A DNA stretch of 64,000 nucleotides from a virus. The translations under genes and the position numbers were made by a program. The stretch is from positions 61,155 to 125,154 of IMG/VR virus record IMGVR_UViG_3300027749_000051; one strand, given 5' to 3'. Of this stretch, positions 1 to 7,190 are shown one piece after another. Below the pieces are notes generated by a model. It ran no database searches. It had not been told where the DNA came from and saw only the letters and a program-made list of their open reading frames with translations. Every line of letters starts with the position of its first letter. Position 1 is the stretch's first letter.

Positions 1-135
1 ATGTTTAGACTTTCGTTTTTTAATTTTTAAAGAACTACCTATATAAACCTTATTATTTATGATGTTAGTTATTTTATATATTCCACATCCCATAATAATA
101 AGTATTCTCTTTATTGAAATATAGAGATAAATGAC

Positions 136-143
136 TATTTATT
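136..143 (+). promoter_or_regulatory. Late motif TATTTATT upstream of 159
   Basis: TATTTATT lies 15 bp before the start codon at 159, one of about 20 similarly placed copies of this motif in the window. The rest of 1-158 is AT-rich and shows no gene. Confidence 0.45.
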
Positions 144-158
144 AAATAAAAAACACTC

Positions 159-1901
159 ATGAATTTTTTAGAATTATTAAAAGAAGGTAAAGTTGAGGAC
201 TTTAAAGAGAAGTATGGTAGGAAATTTTCGACAGATCATCTCAATAAAATTACATCCTCAGTTCCGAAGAAATACTTGGAATGGGTTGGAAAAGTTATTG
301 ATGATGTTAATTTTGATGAGAATATTCAAAAATTAGTTGATGGTATTAATAAATTTGAAAAGCATTCAACGAATCTTCCATTAACGGATATCAACCAATA
401 TAAAAGTTTAGATCAACTTCTTAAAGGAATTTCTGATTATGAGAATAAGCCAAGAAGAGATTTTAAACAAGTTAAGGGTGGAATTGTTGTTTATGATGAT
501 GGAAGATACTTTGTTGTAAACCCATCAGATCATGAGACATCGTGTTATTATGGTAAAGGAACGAAGTGGTGTACAGCTGCGGATAGTGATATTCATTTTA
601 AACAATTTAATGAAGATGGTAAGTTATTTTACATTTTAGATAGGAGTAAACCAACAAATGATCCGACATATAAAGTTGCCTTATTAAAGAAGTTTGATGG
701 TAATGAAACTTTTTATGATGCAAAAGATGAAACATTTAATGTTAGTAACGCAAAGATATTATTTGGAACTGATGTTTATGATAAGATTATGGGTTCAGTT
801 AACGATTATTTGAAACAAGAATTTTCAGAACAACTGAAGATATATGGTGATAAAGAATTGGCAAAAAAAGAAAAAGAAAGAATTGAAAAGCTAAGACAAC
901 GAAGAATACTTTTGGAAAAAGAGGTTGCCGCTCAGTTAAGAAGAGATAATTTTGAATGGGAGTTAGGCCCTGATTGTCCTGAAGTGGGATTGAAGGCACA
1001 TGCTTTATTAAAGTCTTTGGACGATCTTGGTGAGGTTGAAGCAAGAACATCTGAAGATAATCAGGAAATATCTAAAATTAAAACTCAAATTGAAGGATTA
1101 CAAAATGAGGGTGGAGATAACACAGAAGAAATTGAAGAATTAGAACAAGAATTGGAGGAGTTAATAAATAAGATTGATGTTTATAATATTATTCCAATAG
1201 GATCTTATTATGATACAACAGAGTTTGAGGTTATAAATTCCTCAGTAGATGGTAATACATATGCAGTTGGTGATGAGGGTGAGATCGATTCAAGTGCTTA
1301 TGAAAGTGTTGAGCAATTAGTTGACGATATTGGATATGAAGGATTCAGTAGAAATTTTGTTATGAATTATTTGGATACTGATGCAATTGAGGGCACTGCT
1401 GAGGATATCTATAACCAAGATGTTTATAATTGTCCTGAATGTTATCTTTCTGAAGATCAAAGAATGTTATCAAGAGAACAAGAGAGTGAGATTGATCGTC
1501 TTGAAAATAGAGCTGAAAAACTTAAGGCAACAATCGAGCAACTTAAAAAAGAAAAGGCTCAACATGATAATGAACTAATTGATGAGAAGATTGAAGAACT
1601 AACTGATTTAATTGATGAGATTGAAACAGAGATTGAAGAAATACGTAATGATCCTGATGGGGACTGGCCTGATGATTTATTAGAGGAAGCAATTAAAGAT
1701 AGAGTTAGTGAAGCGATGGATGATCCAGAATCGTTTTTGAATGAGATGGGATTTTCATTTAGTGATTATATTGACAAAGATGAGTTTATAAAGGCGGTTA
1801 TTGATGAGGATGGATATGCACATACATTAGCTAGATATGATGGAAGCGCCGATGAGGTTTCGGTTAATGGTGTATCTTTTTATGTGATGAGAATTGATTA
1901 A
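159..1901 (+). CDS. Conserved phage protein with YGKGTKWCTA motif and long coiled coils
   Basis: A 580-residue protein of unknown function. The most recognisable part is a globular region around residues 105-200 with the motif YGKGTKWCTA (131-140), followed by LFYILDRSKPTNDPTYKVAL; similar segments recur in hypothetical proteins of large phages as far as I can recall. Residues about 230-345 and 430-510 are highly charged, Glu/Lys-rich and very likely coiled coil. The C-terminus is acidic. It does not carry the N-terminal tag in recognisable form. It precedes 1929 by 27 bp on the same strand. The function cannot be deduced; a scaffold or virion-associated role would be a guess. Confidence 0.85.
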   Translation: MNFLELLKEGKVEDFKEKYGRKFSTDHLNKITSSVPKKYLEWVGKVIDDVNFDENIQKLVDGINKFEKHSTNLPLTDINQYKSLDQLLKGISDYENKPRRDFKQVKGGIVVYDDGRYFVVNPSDHETSCYYGKGTKWCTAADSDIHFKQFNEDGKLFYILDRSKPTNDPTYKVALLKKFDGNETFYDAKDETFNVSNAKILFGTDVYDKIMGSVNDYLKQEFSEQLKIYGDKELAKKEKERIEKLRQRRILLEKEVAAQLRRDNFEWELGPDCPEVGLKAHALLKSLDDLGEVEARTSEDNQEISKIKTQIEGLQNEGGDNTEEIEELEQELEELINKIDVYNIIPIGSYYDTTEFEVINSSVDGNTYAVGDEGEIDSSAYESVEQLVDDIGYEGFSRNFVMNYLDTDAIEGTAEDIYNQDVYNCPECYLSEDQRMLSREQESEIDRLENRAEKLKATIEQLKKEKAQHDNELIDEKIEELTDLIDEIETEIEEIRNDPDGDWPDDLLEEAIKDRVSEAMDDPESFLNEMGFSFSDYIDKDEFIKAVIDEDGYAHTLARYDGSADEVSVNGVSFYVMRID

Positions 1902-1928
1902 TGATTTGATTAAGTTTATTATTATGAT

Positions 1929-2705
1929 ATGGGAAGAAAAAAGAAAATATTATTCAAATTAAGCCCCGAGTGGATGCTCAAAGCACCAGTTGATTTTGAA
2001 TATAACAAATATACTTTGTTGGACTATTTGCAGAAGTGTGAGAAAAGGTTTGATAAGTTAGAGATTTATCCTGACTTTGTTGAGTTATCTTTACATCTTG
2101 CTAATCTACAATCTTTGGCGAAAGAGAATACTTTACTACTAACTAATAAGAAGTTTGAGTCCTGTGATGATGAGATCTTATTACGAGAGTTGGTTCCAAA
2201 GAAAACCCGAGATTTAACGAAGGAAGAAGAAGATGAGTTAGAGAAAACAATTAAGTTCTCTGGTAACAAATTGTTTGATGCGTTTAATATTGCGAAATCA
2301 ATATGGAATCTGGCATATGATAATTTGGATGTCTTCATTAAGAAGAATCGGAAGTTCTTGGATAGTGGATGTGGATTTATTTATTTCTACAAAAAAAGTG
2401 AAAGCCTTTTATATGTTTGGGAATATGAAATAAAGAAACAAAAGGGTGAAACATATGTTGAGAAGACTTATCTAAGACCATTATATACAGGACCATCCGA
2501 AGAAACATTAAACACAATCATTGATAGTTTCTCCACATGGAAAGATAAGACTGGATGTAAAACTCTACCGATATTCGAATTAAGATCATCACAAGACTTT
2601 CCAATGGAAGAAACTTTAATCCCAATAATGAAACGGAAAATTATGTCATATGTTATTCAATCTGGAAATGTTGAAAAGGTTAATAATTTTGACACTAACA
2701 ATTAA
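1929..2705 (+). CDS. Hypothetical protein, 258 aa
   Basis: No family recognised. The protein is soluble-looking, charged, without signal peptide or membrane segment. It starts MGRKKKILFKLSPEWMLKAP and has a run of acidic residues (TKEEEDELEKT) near position 100. It sits 27 bp after the 580-residue gene and 19 bp before a lipoprotein gene, so the three are probably cotranscribed. Codon use and composition match the neighbours. Confidence 0.75.
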   Translation: MGRKKKILFKLSPEWMLKAPVDFEYNKYTLLDYLQKCEKRFDKLEIYPDFVELSLHLANLQSLAKENTLLLTNKKFESCDDEILLRELVPKKTRDLTKEEEDELEKTIKFSGNKLFDAFNIAKSIWNLAYDNLDVFIKKNRKFLDSGCGFIYFYKKSESLLYVWEYEIKKQKGETYVEKTYLRPLYTGPSEETLNTIIDSFSTWKDKTGCKTLPIFELRSSQDFPMEETLIPIMKRKIMSYVIQSGNVEKVNNFDTNN

Positions 2706-2724
2706 TTTATTAATTATTTAAATT

Positions 2725-2991
2725 ATGAAATCAAGATTAATTATTTTGGCGTTTATTACAATTCTATTCAGTTCTTGTTATGTGATGGATATTCCATCGT
2801 ATAACTCTTATCCGTCTTACCATAGTTATTATAGTTATCCGTCTTACCATAGTTATTATGGTTATAATCGAGGAAGGATAATTTCACGAGGTCATGTAGA
2901 ACATTATGGTGGAGGTGGTCATTATAACGGAAGTAATTATCACGGAGGTGGTAGTACTCGAGGATATAATATCCAAAGTAGAAGAAAATAA
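2725..2991 (+). CDS. Tyr/Ser-rich small lipoprotein
   Basis: An 88-residue secreted lipoprotein. Residues 1-17 form a hydrophobic signal peptide ending in the lipobox FSSC (Cys18 would be lipidated). The mature part contains a near-perfect tandem repeat of YPSYHSYY (about residues 29-47), followed by a Gly/His/Arg-rich tail. Low-complexity Tyr/Ser/His sequence suggests an extended surface-exposed or adhesive peptide. Known for lipoproteins: signal peptidase II processing and outer-membrane anchoring in Bacteroidota. A phage-encoded lipoprotein could act in superinfection exclusion or envelope remodelling; that is inference. A strong terminator follows. Confidence 0.75.
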   Translation: MKSRLIILAFITILFSSCYVMDIPSYNSYPSYHSYYSYPSYHSYYGYNRGRIISRGHVEHYGGGGHYNGSNYHGGGSTRGYNIQSRRK

Positions 2992-2995
2992 ATTG

Positions 2996-3025
2996 AAATC
3001 CACTAGACTTAGTGGATTTTTTTTA
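2996..3025 (+). terminator. Rho-independent terminator
   Basis: A 10-bp stem (AAATCCACTA pairing with TAGTGGATTT) with a 4-nt loop and a T-tract closes the 159-2991 gene group. Confidence 0.8.
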
Positions 3026-3069
3026 TTATAATTGTAGATAAATAAACTTAACATGGAGGAAAGAAAACG

Positions 3070-3294
3070 ATGAAATGTATTAGATTGATTGGATGGGGTG
3101 TTAATGCTGACGCCAAAGAAATTCTAAGAGTTAAAGACTCAGAAGCAGAATTAAAAGTTAGAACTAAAGAATGGGAATATATTCCTAAGAATGTGTGGAA
3201 ACTTGAGGGACGAGTTGTTAGAAGTTCTAAACAAGAAGAAACTGAAGTTGTTGAAAAACATACTAAAGCATCAAATAAGAAAAAGAAGAAATGA
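3070..3294 (+). CDS. Small basic hypothetical protein, 74 aa
   Basis: Begins MKCIRLIGWGVNADAKEILR and ends in a Lys-rich tail (NKKKKK). An AGGA-type ribosome site (GGAGGAAAG at 3056-3064) lies just upstream, unusual here because most genes lack a clear Shine-Dalgarno. Its TGA overlaps the ATG of the next small gene (ATGA at 3291-3294), pointing to translational coupling. The first half looks like a small beta-strand domain; no function recognised. Confidence 0.7.
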   Translation: MKCIRLIGWGVNADAKEILRVKDSEAELKVRTKEWEYIPKNVWKLEGRVVRSSKQEETEVVEKHTKASNKKKKK

Positions 3295-3416
3295 AAAAGT
3301 TCTTAAAGAAGATCGAGTTTTTTATTGACTATTATTTTACATGGATGTTGTATAATGGTCGTAAAACTGATGACTATAATAACTATATGATAAAAAAATG
3401 GGGGAACATGAAATGA
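3291..3416 (+). CDS. Small hypothetical protein, 41 aa
   Basis: A short frame starting MKKFLKKIEFFIDYYFTWML and ending WGNMK. It overlaps the preceding gene by ATGA (3291-3294) and the next start by ATGA (3413-3416), so it fits perfectly between two coupled genes. Hydrophobic and aromatic in the middle, it may be a small membrane-associated peptide. The double stop-start overlap is the main evidence that it is translated. Confidence 0.6.
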   Translation: MKKFLKKIEFFIDYYFTWMLYNGRKTDDYNNYMIKKWGNMK

Positions 3417-3634
3417 CAGAAGAAATGGTAGATCATCCAAATCACTATGGGGGAGATAGTCCTTATGAAGTGATTAAAGTGTGTGAGGCTTGGGAGTTAG
3501 ATAATGACGCTTATCTATTCAATGTGGTAAAATATATTGCAAGAGCCGGTAAAAAAGATGTGGAGAAAGAGTTGGAAGATTTAAAGAAAGCATCATTCTA
3601 TTTGGATAGAAAAATAAAAAACTTAGAGAAATGA
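3413..3634 (+). CDS. DUF3310 family protein (T7 gp1.7-like)
   Basis: A 73-residue protein with the DUF3310 pattern: DHPNHYGG near the N-terminus, then YEVIKVCEAWEL, NVVKYIARAGKK and EDLKKASFYLDRKI. The family includes phage T7 gp1.7, a nucleotide kinase-related protein that affects dTMP/dideoxy-nucleotide use. I prefer the ATG at 3413, which overlaps the previous TGA and has GGGGGA 8-10 nt upstream, over the in-frame ATG at 3398. It overlaps the APS kinase start by 4 bp. Likely role in nucleotide metabolism during replication, by family analogy. Confidence 0.85.
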   Translation: MTEEMVDHPNHYGGDSPYEVIKVCEAWELDNDAYLFNVVKYIARAGKKDVEKELEDLKKASFYLDRKIKNLEK

Positions 3635-4068
3635 TTTTTTGGCTTACTGGTCAGCCAGGTTCAGGAAAAACAACTTTGGCTAAATGGATTTATGCGTCTA
3701 TTCTTAATAAAAAAGTAATAGTAGATGGTGATGATATTAGAGAAATATTCGAGAATAAAGATTATAGTGAACAAGGAAGAAGAAAGAATGTTGAGCTAGC
3801 GCAGAACATTGCATTATTTTTACATAATAAAGGTGTTGATGTTATTGTTTCAGTTGTCTCTCCGTATAGGGATCAAAGAGAAAGTTTCAAAGAAAGACTG
3901 AAAGATAATATTACAGAACTTTATATTCATTGTGATGATGAACGAGGAAGAGAAAAATACCATGTCTTAAATTATGAACCACCAATTGATAATTTCATGG
4001 ATGTTGATACCACAAATGACGATGACTTTACAAGCTTTCAATTAATAAGAGAAAAATTAAAAATATGA
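3631..4068 (+). CDS. cysC: APS kinase (adenylylsulfate kinase)-like
   Basis: A 145-residue P-loop kinase. GQPGSGKTTLAKW (7-19) is the Walker A loop; DGDDIREIF (32-40) matches the CysC VDGDNVR signature, and VSVVSPYRDQRE (70-81) matches the conserved SPYRxxR segment. APS kinase uses ATP to phosphorylate adenylylsulfate to PAPS, the sulfate donor for sulfotransferases. The protein is shorter than cellular CysC (about 200 residues), lacking part of the C-terminus. It overlaps both neighbours by 4 bp. Two sulfotransferase-like genes in this window (11122, 61039) would be natural consumers of PAPS. Another small-substrate kinase of the same fold cannot be excluded. Confidence 0.8.
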   Translation: MIFWLTGQPGSGKTTLAKWIYASILNKKVIVDGDDIREIFENKDYSEQGRRKNVELAQNIALFLHNKGVDVIVSVVSPYRDQRESFKERLKDNITELYIHCDDERGREKYHVLNYEPPIDNFMDVDTTNDDDFTSFQLIREKLKI

Positions 4069-4925
4069 GAAAATTAGAAGATATTACAAATACCGTCATT
4101 AATGGAGATTGTGTTGAGGTAATGAAGGAACTTCCTGAATCTACAGTAGATCTGGTTGTGACATCACCTCCATATAATGTTGGGATTGATTACGATACTC
4201 ACTATGACAGACTAGAGATGGATGACTATTGGAATTGGACTGAGAAATGGTTATCCGAATCTTATAGATTGTTAAAAGATGATGGGAGAATTGCTATCAA
4301 TATTCCATATGAAGTGAATGTTCAGACTAGAGGTGGTAGAGTATTATTTATGGCTGAGTTCTGGCAAGTGATGAAGAAGGTAGGATTTAATTTCTTCGGA
4401 CTGATTGACCTTGATGAAGTTTCACCACATAGAAGTAAGACTACCGCTTGGGGATCGTGGATGTCGCCTTCCTCACCATATATCTACAATCCAAAGGAAT
4501 GTGTAATCTTGGCGTATAAGAAGAATCAAATTAAAAAGATTAAGGGTGAACCACAATGGGTTGGTAAACCTGTTAATTTGGAGTTAGAAGATGGGTCAAT
4601 AAAGAAAAAAATTGTTTATCAGGAAGATCATAAGAAAGAGTTTATGGAACTTGTTTATGGGCAATGGAATTACTTTGCAGATACCAAACAGATGACCAAA
4701 GCGACCTTTTCAATGGATATTCCATCAAAGGCGATCAAGATCCTTACTTATAGAAATGATGTTGTTTTAGACCCTTTCTGTGGATCTGGTACTAGTTTAG
4801 TTGCCGCTGAAGTGGAGGGCAGACGATGGATTGGAATAGAACTAAGTGATAATTATTCCAAAGTCGCCAAGGAACGAGTCCAATCTTTTGTGGATAATAA
4901 AAAACAATTGAAATTAGAGTTATAA
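4065..4925 (+). CDS. DNA methyltransferase, N4-cytosine/N6-adenine beta class
   Basis: A 286-residue site-specific DNA methyltransferase. Catalytic motif IV TSPPYNVGIDYD is at about 35-46, and motif I DPFCGSGTSLVAAEVEGRRW near 240-259, so the order is catalytic before SAM-binding, as in the beta class. TSPPY favours N4-methylcytosine, but N6-adenine is possible. No restriction enzyme partner is adjacent, so it is an orphan, probably protecting phage DNA or altering expression. SAM could be supplied by the phage-encoded MetK (20979) and SAH removed by AhcY (22059). Overlaps the APS kinase by 4 bp; a terminator follows. Confidence 0.92.
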   Translation: MRKLEDITNTVINGDCVEVMKELPESTVDLVVTSPPYNVGIDYDTHYDRLEMDDYWNWTEKWLSESYRLLKDDGRIAINIPYEVNVQTRGGRVLFMAEFWQVMKKVGFNFFGLIDLDEVSPHRSKTTAWGSWMSPSSPYIYNPKECVILAYKKNQIKKIKGEPQWVGKPVNLELEDGSIKKKIVYQEDHKKEFMELVYGQWNYFADTKQMTKATFSMDIPSKAIKILTYRNDVVLDPFCGSGTSLVAAEVEGRRWIGIELSDNYSKVAKERVQSFVDNKKQLKLEL

Positions 4926-4951
4926 AAAAAGGGTTTCAACACCCTTTTTTT
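4924..4951 (+). terminator. Rho-independent terminator
   Basis: AAAGGGT and ACCCTTT stem with a long T-tract immediately after the methyltransferase stop codon. Confidence 0.85.
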
Positions 4952-4962
4952 ATGCGGATAGA

Positions 4963-4970
4963 TATTTATA
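4963..4970 (+). promoter_or_regulatory. Late motif TATTTATA upstream of 4992
   Basis: TATTTATA located 21 bp before the start codon, directly after a terminator, as expected for a promoter element. Confidence 0.6.
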
Positions 4971-4991
4971 AACAAACTTAAGTATAATATT

Positions 4992-5363
4992 ATGAAAGAA
5001 GAATTAATTTTAGAACTAGTCCAAATACAAAATCAGTTTAGATTTTTACATTGGCAAACTTTTGGAGATGCTAAGCATAGGGCTTATGATATGATTTACA
5101 AATCATTAGGAAAACTTATTGATAAGTTCGCAGAGGCTTTGATGGGTAAACAAGGGAGGTTTGAATTTGATTCTGAATTTTCAATATTATTTCAAGATAT
5201 AAAAACTATTAGTGTTCAAGATTTTGTTGACTCAATAACAGAATTTTTGGTTGGAATGACGGATAAACTTGATTCAAGATATGACACCGACTTATTAAAC
5301 ATAAGAGATGAGATGTTAGGTGATATCAACCAACTAAAATACTTATTAACTTTAAAATATTAA
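4992..5363 (+). CDS. Ferritin/Dps-like helical phage protein (DUF5856-like)
   Basis: A 123-residue all-helical protein beginning MKEELILELVQIQNQFRFLH. The sequence FRFLHWQTFGDAKHRAYDMIYKSL then LIDKFAEALMGK resembles the DUF5856/Dps-like pattern in which His and Glu residues sit on a four-helix bundle (HWQT, KH, DKFxE). Iron or other metal binding is plausible but not shown. It is first in a group under a late motif and is followed by two tagged genes, which suggests a virion-associated or late role. The N-terminus itself is not a clear tag. Confidence 0.65.
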   Translation: MKEELILELVQIQNQFRFLHWQTFGDAKHRAYDMIYKSLGKLIDKFAEALMGKQGRFEFDSEFSILFQDIKTISVQDFVDSITEFLVGMTDKLDSRYDTDLLNIRDEMLGDINQLKYLLTLKY

Positions 5364-5365
5364 TT

Positions 5366-5713
5366 ATGTCACAGAAAATTATTAGATTAACCGAAGCGGA
5401 TTTAAATCGAATTGTAAAAAAAATTATTAAAGAAAGTGATTTTGAGCATGAAAATTTGATTAGAGGTATTCAGAAATTTTTAAATGAGAAATTAAAGACT
5501 AGGTTAAAAATTGATGGAAAAACAGGACCAAATTCAGACACTGAGAAAGCAATCTCGAAATACCAACTAATGATTGGTGTTTATCCTGTGGATGGTATAT
5601 GGGGTGAAATAACAGAGAGTAAGATGCCTAAAAGAGATGTACAAAGACTTAAAGATCTTATTGCCGAAGAGGGGGGAATTATTGATACCTTCTTAAATAA
5701 TATAGGTTTATAA
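5366..5713 (+). CDS. Tagged peptidoglycan-binding domain protein
   Basis: 115 residues. Residues 1-24 are a tag of the RLTE type (MSQKIIRLTEADLNRIVKKI followed by IKES), with a candidate cut site at IKE. Residues 30-90 resemble a PG_binding_1 domain: IQKFLNEKL, KIDGKTGPNSDTEKAISKYQ and VDGIWGEIT match the two-repeat DGxxGxxT pattern that binds peptidoglycan. A tagged wall-binding protein fits a virion component that meets the cell wall during DNA entry. Stop and next start share bases (5713). Confidence 0.7.
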   Translation: MSQKIIRLTEADLNRIVKKIIKESDFEHENLIRGIQKFLNEKLKTRLKIDGKTGPNSDTEKAISKYQLMIGVYPVDGIWGEITESKMPKRDVQRLKDLIAEEGGIIDTFLNNIGL

Positions 5714-7128
5714 TGAAAAAACTAATCAGTGAGACAGGTCTACGCGACATTTCTGCTTTAAGGAAGAGATATCCTAAGGCAGAAATTTATTTTCATCAGG
5801 ATCTTGATGGGGTGGCAACTGCATTAGGGATGAAGAAATATCTTGAGGACAATGGTATTAAAGTTGTCGATGCCCATATTATTCAATATGGAGATAAGGA
5901 GTTTTCAATTAAAAAGAATGATGCTCAAGGAGACACGATGCCTGTCTTAGTTGATTTTGCTCACGGTAAACCAATGTTTGTTATTCATACTGACCATCAC
6001 GACAAACAAGTCGGAGTGGAAAAAGATACTTCAAAACATTTTGGTAGTGCTCGTTCAAATGTTGAGACCATTTCACAAATAGTTTCTCCAAAGGATTTGT
6101 TTCCAAATCCTGATATCCTTTTAATTAGTACTGTTGACTCAGCAGATTTTGCCAAGTATGATTTAACACCTGACGATGTTGTTAATTATCTATATAGAAT
6201 AGATAAGGAGGTACCTCTACAAAAGAATAAGATGTTGTTAGGGTTAGTGATTAATAAATTGTTATTGGCGTTTAAGAACAAACCAGGATTTTTAGAAAGT
6301 TTAGTGATGAATTCAGAACCTTCTCTATTATCCATCTTAAATAATATTAAGAAATGGATGAGAGAAACTAAATCACCAGGTCCTGAAGAACTTCAGAAAA
6401 ATGCTGAAGATTATAGGGAGACAATGAAAACTTATCCAAAACAAAAAGTAAGTGATGGAATAATTTATCAATATGGTGGTGGAAGAATGATTAAGCCAGG
6501 ATCTTATGATAGGTATACTGCATTCCGTAATAATCCTGATGCAGATTTTTTAATTATGGCTTGGCCTATGGGATTACTTCAGGCATCTTGTAATCCATTT
6601 AAAAAAGATCGTGAATTAAAAGGAGTTAATCTTGGAGAAATTGCCCAAGAAGTTTTAGGTAGATGGGAATCACAACTTAAAACAAGAAGCATACCTTTAT
6701 CAACAATAAAATGGATTAGCGAGACTGGTGTTAACCCTGAAAGTGTCGGATTTACTTTCAAAGACTTTGACGCATTGTATGGTGGTAAGTTTATGTTTAT
6801 GGATGGTGGCGAAAAGGCGTTGAAGAAAATTGAAGAGATTATGGATAAGCCATTCACAGATTTAACCGAAGATGAAAAAAATCTTTTAGATAAGATTGGG
6901 ATTAATGCTTGGGAATTAATTCAGGCAGGTTCAGGGGGACATAAATGTATTACCAACATTTCGGGACTAAATTATTTAGGTAGAGCTAAACGACCACCAC
7001 AAGGTTCATATCGTTATGACCCGGAAAGAGAAGACGCGGCTTATATCAAATTCCTTAAAACATTGGCGTCTGAATTTGAGAAAAAACTAAAAGAAAAGAT
7101 TAACGAATCAAAAGAAAAAGTAGAATAA
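5713..7128 (+). CDS. Tagged DHH-family phosphoesterase
   Basis: A 471-residue protein. After a short tag-like start (MKKLISETGLRDISALRKRY) comes the DHH superfamily core: HQDLDGVATALGMKKYL (metal ligands in HxDxDG), then VLVDFAHG and the DHH-like motif HTDHHDKQVG. DHH/DHHA1 enzymes include RecJ exonuclease, oligoribonuclease NrnA and cyclic-dinucleotide phosphodiesterases. A GSGGHKCI segment near residue 408 resembles the DHHA1 substrate-binding GGGH loop. Substrate is unknown: single-stranded nucleic acid or a cyclic (oligo)nucleotide defence signal are both possible. The C-terminus is Lys/Glu-rich. Ends shortly before a hairpin terminator. Confidence 0.85.
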   Translation: MKKLISETGLRDISALRKRYPKAEIYFHQDLDGVATALGMKKYLEDNGIKVVDAHIIQYGDKEFSIKKNDAQGDTMPVLVDFAHGKPMFVIHTDHHDKQVGVEKDTSKHFGSARSNVETISQIVSPKDLFPNPDILLISTVDSADFAKYDLTPDDVVNYLYRIDKEVPLQKNKMLLGLVINKLLLAFKNKPGFLESLVMNSEPSLLSILNNIKKWMRETKSPGPEELQKNAEDYRETMKTYPKQKVSDGIIYQYGGGRMIKPGSYDRYTAFRNNPDADFLIMAWPMGLLQASCNPFKKDRELKGVNLGEIAQEVLGRWESQLKTRSIPLSTIKWISETGVNPESVGFTFKDFDALYGGKFMFMDGGEKALKKIEEIMDKPFTDLTEDEKNLLDKIGINAWELIQAGSGGHKCITNISGLNYLGRAKRPPQGSYRYDPEREDAAYIKFLKTLASEFEKKLKEKINESKEKVE

Positions 7129-7155
7129 AAAATAGATTTGTGGTGGACATAAATG

Positions 7156-7190
7156 AATGATTTACTATATTTATAGTAAATCATTTTTTA
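7156..7190 (+). terminator. Perfect 13-bp hairpin with T-tract
   Basis: AATGATTTACTAT pairs with ATAGTAAATCATT around a 4-nt loop, followed by TTTTTA. It terminates the 4992-7128 group and shows that the in-frame ATG at 7157, inside the hairpin, is not the start of the next gene. Confidence 0.8.

Noticed and set aside
159-1901. Kinase or protease role for the 580-residue protein
   Set aside because: No catalytic motif could be found; only the YGKGTKWCTA motif and coiled coils are visible.
4992-5030. Tag on the ferritin-like protein (MKEELILELVQIQ)
   Set aside because: Although located under a late motif, its start is part of the first helix and has no clear cut site.
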